A stretch of 64,000 nucleotides of DNA, taken from contig NZ_CP023699.1 of assembly GCF_008704495.1 (NCBI RefSeq), forward strand, positions 9,920,001 through 9,984,000. Reading direction: 5' to 3'. The position numbers were made by a program, and so were the translations under genes. Source of the DNA: Streptomyces kanamyceticus (GTDB lineage Bacteria; Actinomycetota; Actinomycetes; Streptomycetales; Streptomycetaceae). Below are positions 58,647 through 64,000 of this stretch, piece by piece (position 1 is the stretch's first letter; each line of letters begins with the position of its first letter). The notes below the pieces were generated by a model, which made no database searches, was not told where the DNA came from, and worked only from the letters and a program-made list of their open reading frames with translations.

Positions 58647-59266
58647 GCCGTGTCCTGGGCCAGCAGCGGCGCCATCAGCTGGTCGCGATGGGCGTCCGCT
58701 GCCGCCGCGGCGAGCGCGACGTCCAAGGCGAACAGGGCCCGCGTGAGGAACCGGTCGTCGTCGATCAGGCCCGCGACCCACTGGTGCAGTGCGCCCACAC
58801 AGGAGGTGGCCACGGTGGCGGCCAGCGCGTCGGTGTCGACGTCGGCGCGCAGGACGCCCTGTGTCCGGGTCTCGGCCATCGCCCGGCGCAGCTGGATGAG
58901 AGGACTGCGGCCGAGTACGAGGCCGCTGTCCTCCCATTCGCGCACCATGCGACGCGACACGACCGGGTCGTCCACGAACAGCCCCACGGTCGACCGGACA
59001 ACGTCCCGCGGGCCACCGTCCCCCCGCACCGCCAGACGCTGCTCGAACTCGTCCATGAACCCGGCGGCGAGCGCCTCCCAGATCTTCTCCCGGGGGCCGA
59101 CCAGGTTGTACACGGTGGCGGGGGAGACCTCAGCACGCTCGGCGATCCGCTCCGTACTGATCACTGATTCCGGTCTGTCCCGCAGGAGTTGACGCGTCGC
59201 TTCCAGGATCCGCTCGCGCCGCTGAGCCTTCCGCCGCTGGCGCGGCCCGCCTTCGACCGTGTCCAT
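58643..59266 (-). CDS. TetR-family regulator
   Basis: The 207-residue protein has a TetR helix-turn-helix (RRERILEATRQLLRDRPESV, RIAERAEVSPATVYNLVGPR) and a helical C-terminal ligand domain. The ATG at 59266 lies 25 bases from the perfect palindrome at 59291-59326, the probable operator. Autoregulation and ligand-induced release are expected. The ligand is unknown but may be a substrate of the coupled hydrolase. Confidence 0.92.
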   Translation of the reverse strand: MDTVEGGPRQRRKAQRRERILEATRQLLRDRPESVISTERIAERAEVSPATVYNLVGPREKIWEALAAGFMDEFEQRLAVRGDGGPRDVVRSTVGLFVDDPVVSRRMVREWEDSGLVLGRSPLIQLRRAMAETRTQGVLRADVDTDALAATVATSCVGALHQWVAGLIDDDRFLTRALFALDVALAAAAADAHRDQLMAPLLAQDTA

Positions 59267-59290
59267 ACGCGCACACCCTTCCGTACAGTT

Positions 59291-59326
59291 CTTGGAGACC
59301 TCTCTAAATTTAGAGAGGTCTCCAAG
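59291..59326. promoter_or_regulatory. Perfect 36-bp palindrome, likely TetR operator
   Basis: CTTGGAGACCTCTCTAAA is followed at once by its exact complement. The centre TCTAAATTTAGA is AT-rich. It lies immediately upstream of the TetR gene and downstream, on the minus strand, of the DinB-like gene. Such length and perfection are unusual for an operator and could also form a hairpin in RNA. Confidence 0.85.
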
Positions 59327-59375
59327 TCTGGGCAAGGGGGCGGTGGGCAGCCGGAGTTCGTCAGGGTCCAGGTGC

Positions 59376-59886
59376 TTAGACGAGCGCGGCCGACCTGGCG
59401 GCCTGCTCGATCTTCGCGCGGTACGCCGCACGGGCTTCCTCGTCGATCCGCTCCTCGTTTTCGGGGCGCACCCCGGTCCGGCCGTCGATGACCTCGCGCA
59501 GGATGTCGGCGTGCCCGGCATGCCGGATGTTCTCGCCGAGGACATGGACCATGACGGCGAACAGTCTCGTGTTGGGACCAGGCTCCGGCCACCACGGCAC
59601 GTGGCCCGGGGCGTCGAGGGAAAGCTCGTTGATCGTCGCGTCCGAGTGTTCCCACGTGCGCCGGTAGAACCCGATGATCTGATCGCGGGTCTCGTCCTCG
59701 GTCGCCCACTGATCGCCGCCGTCGTGGTCCTGCCACCGGCACAGCGGTTCCGGGGAAGGGCGGTCGAAGACCTCACCGAAATACCGGGCCTCCACGGTGG
59801 CCACGTGTTTGACCAGGCCGAGGAGATTGGTCCCGGTGTGGAGCCGTGGGGATCTTGAGACCTCGAACAGCCCGTGGCAGGCTCAT
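59376..59886 (-). pseudogene. DinB/DUF664-family protein, damaged 5' end
   Basis: The intact frame from 59804 reads ATVEARYFGEVFDRP, then HSDATINELSLDAPGHVPWW, MVHVLGENIRHAGHADILRE, with His residues for a metal, as in DinB-like DUF664 proteins. Upstream the family motif GTNLLGLVKH is in this frame but has no start codon. ATG 59886 (MSLPRAVRGLKIPTAP) has a site, GAGGGA, but is in another frame. Removing one base near 59835-59842 would join them to about 169 residues. A true N-terminal truncation is the alternative. Confidence 0.6.
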
Positions 59887-59899
59887 GCCGCATGATCCC

Positions 59900-61392
59900 T
59901 CAGTTCCAGGCCCGCCGTTCCTGGCCGCGGGGGTCGTGGAGCTCGGTCCATTCGGTGTCGATGCGCATCGTGGTGCGATGTTGGGTGTCGTAGGGGTGCC
60001 AGCCGGGATCGCCGGTGGTGGCGAAGCGGATCCAGGCCTTGTGCACGTCCGTGGCGAGTCGCGTGGGGGTCGGTCGGGTCCCAGGAGCGCGTTCTCGCCG
60101 TGTAGGCGGGGTAGTTGGGTGAGGTCGAAGACGTAAGGGAGTTCCATCGTGTGGGTGGCGCCGAGTTGCCCGTTCAGTGCTGTGGAGCGCCAGGCGAACT
60201 CGTAGGCGAAGGTGGCGGACCGGGGGTGGGCGGCGTGTGCCTCTGCCAGGGCCCAGGTGCCCGCGCCGAACAGGGCGTCGCCCAGGACGGCGGAACGCAG
60301 TTCGCCGAAGGAGGCTGTGGGGCGGGTCGTGCGGTACGTCGAGATGAGGCGAGCCGGGTCGGGGTGTGAGCGGGCCGAGGTGTCCTCGACGTCGGTGGCG
60401 GTCGAGGTGGCGTACTTGTCCACGGGGGCCAAGTAGAGGTTGCCTTCTTCGGCGTTGGTTCCGATGAGAAGGTCGACGCCCGCGCCGTGTCCCGCGGCGA
60501 CGGATCGGGCGGGCTGGGTGTCCAGGACCAGGCTGAAGGGGCTGAGTCCGGCCAGTGGGTCGTGGTCGGTGTCGGTGCGGAGGTCGATGCCCGCGAGCTG
60601 TGCGGCCGCCCGGACCAGGCGCTCGTCGGAGATGTGGGTGACGGCGTCGGCATGCGGCTCGACACCCAGGATCCGGGCCGCGGCCTCGGTCACGCGGGCG
60701 GCCTGCGAGGTGGTGAACGCGCCCAGGCCGCTGCCGCTCTGGACGATCGCCCGGTGGAACAGGCCGTCGGCTTCGGGGGCGGCCAGGACGGCGCCGACGA
60801 TGGTGGCCCCGGCGGACTGGCCGAACAAGGTGACGTTGCGTAGGTCCCCGCCAAAAGCGGTGATGTTCTGCCGCACCCAGCGCAGTGCGGCGATCACGTC
60901 GAGCAGGCCGCGGTTCGCCGGGGCACCGGGAAGGTCGAGGAAGCCGGTGATGCCGAGCCGGTAGTTGAGGGTGACCAGGACGACGCCGTCCCGGGCGAAC
61001 GCGGATCCGTCGTACAGCGCGGAACGCGTCGAACCGGCGACGAATCCACCCCCGTGGACGAACACCATGACCGGCAGAGGGTGTTCCGTGGGCGCGGGTG
61101 TGAAGACGTTGACGGTGAGGTAGTCCTCGCCACGGCTCCAGCCGGTGCCGAAGTAGGGGGACATGTCCACGCTGCCGAGCTTGCGTTCGGACTGGGGTGC
61201 GTTGGGCCCGGGGGCGGTGGCGTCGCGAATGCCGTCCCAGGGCGCGTGCGGCCGCGGCGCGGCGAAGCGGTTGGTGCCACGGGGCGGCGCGGCGTAGGGG
61301 ATGTTCAAGAAGGTGGCGGTGCCGTCGTCGTGGCGTCGGCCGCGGACGGTCCCTTGCGCGGTGGTGACGACGGGGTCGGGGTGGTGGTGCAC
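59900..61392 (-). pseudogene. Type B carboxylesterase with late frameshift
   Basis: The main part has TAQGTVRGRRHDDGTATFLN, VFVHGGGFVAGST (oxyanion), LFGQSAGATIVGAVL (nucleophile), and late MELPYVFDL. After ENALLGP the frame is lost. The proper C-terminus, KAWIRFATTGDPGWHPYDT to EWTELHDPRGQE, lies in the next frame and ends at 59900. One added base in the five-base run at 60065-60069 restores 497 residues, the normal family size. GTG 61392 with GGAGAGG is the start. It cleaves esters of unknown identity. Confidence 0.8.
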
Positions 61393-61474
61393 GGTGATGC
61401 CTCTCCGCGGGGCCGAGGGCCTGGGCCCCGCCCGACGTACGAAGTTGATGGGTATTCCGGTCCTTGACGTGACG

Positions 61475-62398
61475 TCAGTTCTGCCCGGTGTAGGGCGAGA
61501 TGGGCGCGAAGGGCGCCCAGCCCTTGATGGCGAAGCTGCCGCCCTCGCGTACGACTTCGGCGCCACCGTGGCCGCCCAGGTGCGCGGGGATGACGAGTGC
61601 GTTGCTGTCGGCCGCCCGGCCGAGCACCGTGCGGCGGGTGGCACGGGCGAGCACGGGGTCCTCGCAGAAGCAGCTGTTGGCGTCGGGTTCGAGGATCTGG
61701 ACGGGGCTGTGCAGCAGATCGCCGACGAACACCGCGCGATCCGTGCCGGAGGCGAGGGTCAGCACGGAGGAACCAGGGGTGTGGCCGGGAGCCGCGTCCA
61801 GGCGCAGGGCGGCGTCGATCCGGTGGCTGTCCTCCCACAGCAGCGTCCGGCCCGCCTGGTGCACCGGGGCCACGCTGTCCTCGAAGACGTTCTGATTGCC
61901 ACGGCCGAGGACCGGCTTGTGGCCGTTCTCGGGATTCCAGAAGTCGAAGTCTTCCTTCGGGATCAGATAGGTGGCATTGGGGAAAGTCGGAACCCACTGC
62001 CGCCCGTCGAGGTAGGTGTTCCAGCCGACGTGATCGACATGCAAATGAGTGTTGATGACGATGTCCACGTCCTCGGGCCGGACTCCGGCGCGCGCGAGTT
62101 GCGTCAGGAAGTCCGTGTCGAGGTGGCTCCAGACCGGCGCGTACGGACGCTCCTTGTGATTGCCCACACCGGTGTCCACCAGGATGTTCTTGCCCTCGCT
62201 GCGCAGCAGCCAGGTCTGGATCGCGGAATTCACGACATTGGTGTCGGCATCGAGGAAATGCGGGGTCAGCCAGGTGGAGTTGTCCTTCCACGCCTCCTCG
62301 GTGCTTTGCGGGAAGAAAGTGTCGGGCGACATGTCGACGGGTCCGTAGTATTCCCGGATCCGGGTGATGGTGACGTCGCCGAGCGTGATCTGGTCCAT
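61475..62398 (-). CDS. Metallo-beta-lactamase-fold hydrolase
   Basis: The 307-residue protein has the zinc motif NTHLHVDHVGWN, the next His in APGHTPGSSVLTL, the Asp in VFVGDLLHSPVQI, and the final His in VIPAHLGGHGG. It belongs to the quorum-quenching or general MBL hydrolase type rather than a class B beta-lactamase, judging from the long linker and lack of a signal peptide. ATG 62398 with GAGGAAA upstream was preferred to TTG 62410. It is divergent from the large LuxR gene. Confidence 0.9.
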   Translation of the reverse strand: MDQITLGDVTITRIREYYGPVDMSPDTFFPQSTEEAWKDNSTWLTPHFLDADTNVVNSAIQTWLLRSEGKNILVDTGVGNHKERPYAPVWSHLDTDFLTQLARAGVRPEDVDIVINTHLHVDHVGWNTYLDGRQWVPTFPNATYLIPKEDFDFWNPENGHKPVLGRGNQNVFEDSVAPVHQAGRTLLWEDSHRIDAALRLDAAPGHTPGSSVLTLASGTDRAVFVGDLLHSPVQILEPDANSCFCEDPVLARATRRTVLGRAADSNALVIPAHLGGHGGAEVVREGGSFAIKGWAPFAPISPYTGQN

Positions 62399-62558
62399 GG
62401 ATTTCCTCAATTCGCCGGAGGATTTTCTGGAACGCTACGAGGGGCCGGGCGCGCGCGGTATCAGTCAGGTGACTGCACTGGTCCGTGCGTCCCGCTCTTA
62501 GCCTGGGGCCACGGAGCAAGGCGTTCCGTTCGACGAGCCACGATTTCGGGAGACCTCC

Positions 62559-64000
62559 GTGTACGAGGAGCAGGCAGGCGGAAGCCGCGCGGTCGCCGCA
62601 CCGATTCCGGAGTCGGCCCCTGAGGGCGCACCACGGATCGTCGGCAGGGACGCGGAACTGACACGCCTGTTCCGCGTCGTGGACGCCGAGGCGTCGGCGG
62701 AGCCGGTGCTCCTGCTGCTCGGTGACGTGGGCGTGGGGAAGAGCACGCTGCTGGACCACGCGGTACGCCGAGCCGAAGAGAGAGGCACGCGCGTCCTGCG
62801 CGCGACGGGCAGCGAGTCGGAGTCGCACCTCGCCTTCTCCGCCCTGCACCTGCTGCTGCGGCCGGTATCGGATGCGGTGGACGCCCTGCCGGAGAGGCAG
62901 CGCGCGGCACTGCGTGGAGCCTTCGGGGTCGGTCCGGCCCCGAAGGAGCCCGACGCGATGCTCATCGGCGTCGCCGTCCTGCATCTGCTCTCCGCCGTGG
63001 GGGAGCGAGGTGCCGTGCTCGTGGTCCTGGACGACGCGCACTGGTGCGACCACGCCTCCCTGGACGCCCTCTCCTTCGCCGCCCGACGCCTTGCGGGTGA
63101 ACCGTTCACGCTGCTCCTCGCGGCCCGGACAGGCGACCGCCCGCCGGGCTTCGACCACCACGTGCCGACCTTGACGGTGGGAGCGCTCGACGACGCCGCG
63201 GCCGGGCGGCTGCTGGAGGCGCGGCCCCGACCGATGTCCGGCCGGACGAGGCGGCAGATCCTCGACCAGGCGGCGGGCAACCCGCTGGCACTGCGCGAAC
63301 TCGCCCGGGCGGCCACGGCACACGGCACAACAGGGCCCGCCGCCCCGGCACGCGACACCTCAGGGACCCCGTCCGCAGGCCCGCTGCCGCTCACCGATCA
63401 CCTGGAACAAGTCTTCGCGGCCCGCCTGGACAACCTCCCGGCCGTCACCAGACACGCCCTGCTGCTCCTCGCCGCCATGGACACCGTCGACTCCGAGACC
63501 GCAGCTCAGGCCGCGCTGCCGGACGCCAGGGACGAGGCATGGCTGCCCGCCGAGCAGGCCGAGTTGATCCGCGGGAGCGGCCGGGGCCCGCGCTTCAGCC
63601 ATCCCCTGGTCCGCTCCGCCGTCTACCACGCCGCTTCCCCCGAAGCCCGGAGCGAGGCCCACTCCGCGCTCGCCGAACGGCTTGGCGACGAGCCGGACCG
63701 ACGGGCCTGGCACCGGGCGGCCGCGGCCACCGCCCCGGACGCGGAGGCAGCGGCCGAGCTGGCACAGACCGCCGACCGGGCGCGGCGCCGTCGCGGTCAC
63801 GCGGCAGCGGCGAGCGCCCTGCAACGCGCCGCAGACCTCGCGCCGCGACGTGCGGACAGCGCCCGGCTCCTCGTCGCGGCCGCCGGGCAGGCGGTGCTCA
63901 CCGGTGACCTCGCCTGGGTGGAGGAATTGGCCGCCGGGGTCCGCGCGCGGACCGACGACGCCGCGCTCCTGGCCGAAGCGGCCGCGCAGGTCGGACGTCT
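62559..64000 (+). CDS. Large LuxR/AAA (LAL-type) regulator, 3' end outside window
   Basis: The frame opens with GTG 62559 (GGGAGA upstream) and stays open to the window end, giving 480 residues. Walker A is LLLLGDVGVGKSTLLDHAV and Walker B is LVVLDDAHWCD, as in LAL regulators. Later come FSHPLVRSAVYHAASPEA and TPR-like helical repeats (AASALQRAADLAPRR). The expected C-terminal LuxR HTH is not in the window, so the LuxR label is inferred. The neighbouring divergent MBL gene may be its target. Confidence 0.85.
   Translation, partial: MYEEQAGGSRAVAAPIPESAPEGAPRIVGRDAELTRLFRVVDAEASAEPVLLLLGDVGVGKSTLLDHAVRRAEERGTRVLRATGSESESHLAFSALHLLLRPVSDAVDALPERQRAALRGAFGVGPAPKEPDAMLIGVAVLHLLSAVGERGAVLVVLDDAHWCDHASLDALSFAARRLAGEPFTLLLAARTGDRPPGFDHHVPTLTVGALDDAAAGRLLEARPRPMSGRTRRQILDQAAGNPLALRELARAATAHGTTGPAAPARDTSGTPSAGPLPLTDHLEQVFAARLDNLPAVTRHALLLLAAMDTVDSETAAQAALPDARDEAWLPAEQAELIRGSGRGPRFSHPLVRSAVYHAASPEARSEAHSALAERLGDEPDRRAWHRAAAATAPDAEAAAELAQTADRARRRRGHAAAASALQRAADLAPRRADSARLLVAAAGQAVLTGDLAWVEELAAGVRARTDDAALLAEAAAQVGR

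Noticed and set aside
61475..62398. Metallo-hydrolase as a beta-lactam self-resistance enzyme
   Set aside because: It is 45 kb from the clavam operon, lacks a signal peptide and looks like a general MBL hydrolase.
61305..63323. A 672-codon minus-strand frame across the MBL and LuxR genes
   Set aside because: It overlaps both supported genes and has low-complexity arginine-rich translation.

Overview
This is a high-GC actinobacterial chromosome segment, almost certainly Streptomyces. Third codon positions are mostly G or C, GTG and TTG starts are frequent, and the regulators (SARP, MmyB-like, large LuxR/AAA) and secreted proteins are typical of that genus. One regulatory gene carries the rare TTA leucine codon. 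There is no CRISPR array, insertion sequence or rRNA.

The most notable region is about 6.9-19.9 kb. Four head-to-tail minus-strand genes, ceaS, bls, pah and cas (16542 down to 11273), encode the complete early clavam pathway: carboxyethylarginine synthase, beta-lactam synthetase, proclavaminate amidinohydrolase and clavaminate synthase. A divergent SARP/AAA activator with a TTA codon and a flavin reductase lie on one side. A class III aminotransferase, a nitroreductase, an aldo/keto reductase lacking its catalytic tyrosine and an acyl-CoA-dehydrogenase-like flavoprotein lie on the other. This accessory set recalls the cvm (5S clavam) genes of S. clavuligerus; no clavulanate-specific late gene is recognisable in the window. 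As read, cas has a one-base frameshift.

Directly beyond (20.0-33.2 kb) are a DeoR regulator, a frameshifted membrane protein, and a single 2687-residue protein with the order acyl-AMP ligase, ACP, KS, AT, DH, KR, ACP, thioesterase. A methyltransferase with an unrecognised N-terminal domain is divergent from it, followed by an SDR/MmyB-like regulator pair. Whether the polyketide product is joined to the clavam is unknown; a clavam-polyketide hybrid locus is the most exciting hypothesis here.

The remainder is ordinary accessory chromosome. From 0 to 6.7 kb: an LCP protein, a kinase fused to a solute-binding protein, a broken hydrolase and a ComB-type phosphatase. From 33 to 52 kb: M6 protease, RNase H, ChW-repeat protein, LuxR and FG-GAP proteins, DUF2975/HTH pair, LPMO, Vgb-like lyase and a kinase-like phosphotransferase. 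From 52.3 to 64 kb: a tRNA-derived relic, a cobalamin riboswitch with cbtB-cbtA, a catalytically degenerate histidine phosphatase, a PP2C phosphatase, a TetR gene with a perfect 36-bp palindrome, an esterase, a metallo-hydrolase and a truncated LuxR regulator.

A caution covers the whole window. Six genes are each broken by the apparent loss of one base, five of them in a run of G or C and one in a run of A, and a seventh gene may also be shifted. This pattern suggests uncorrected sequencing indels rather than mass pseudogenisation, so the broken genes should be re-read before being called dead.
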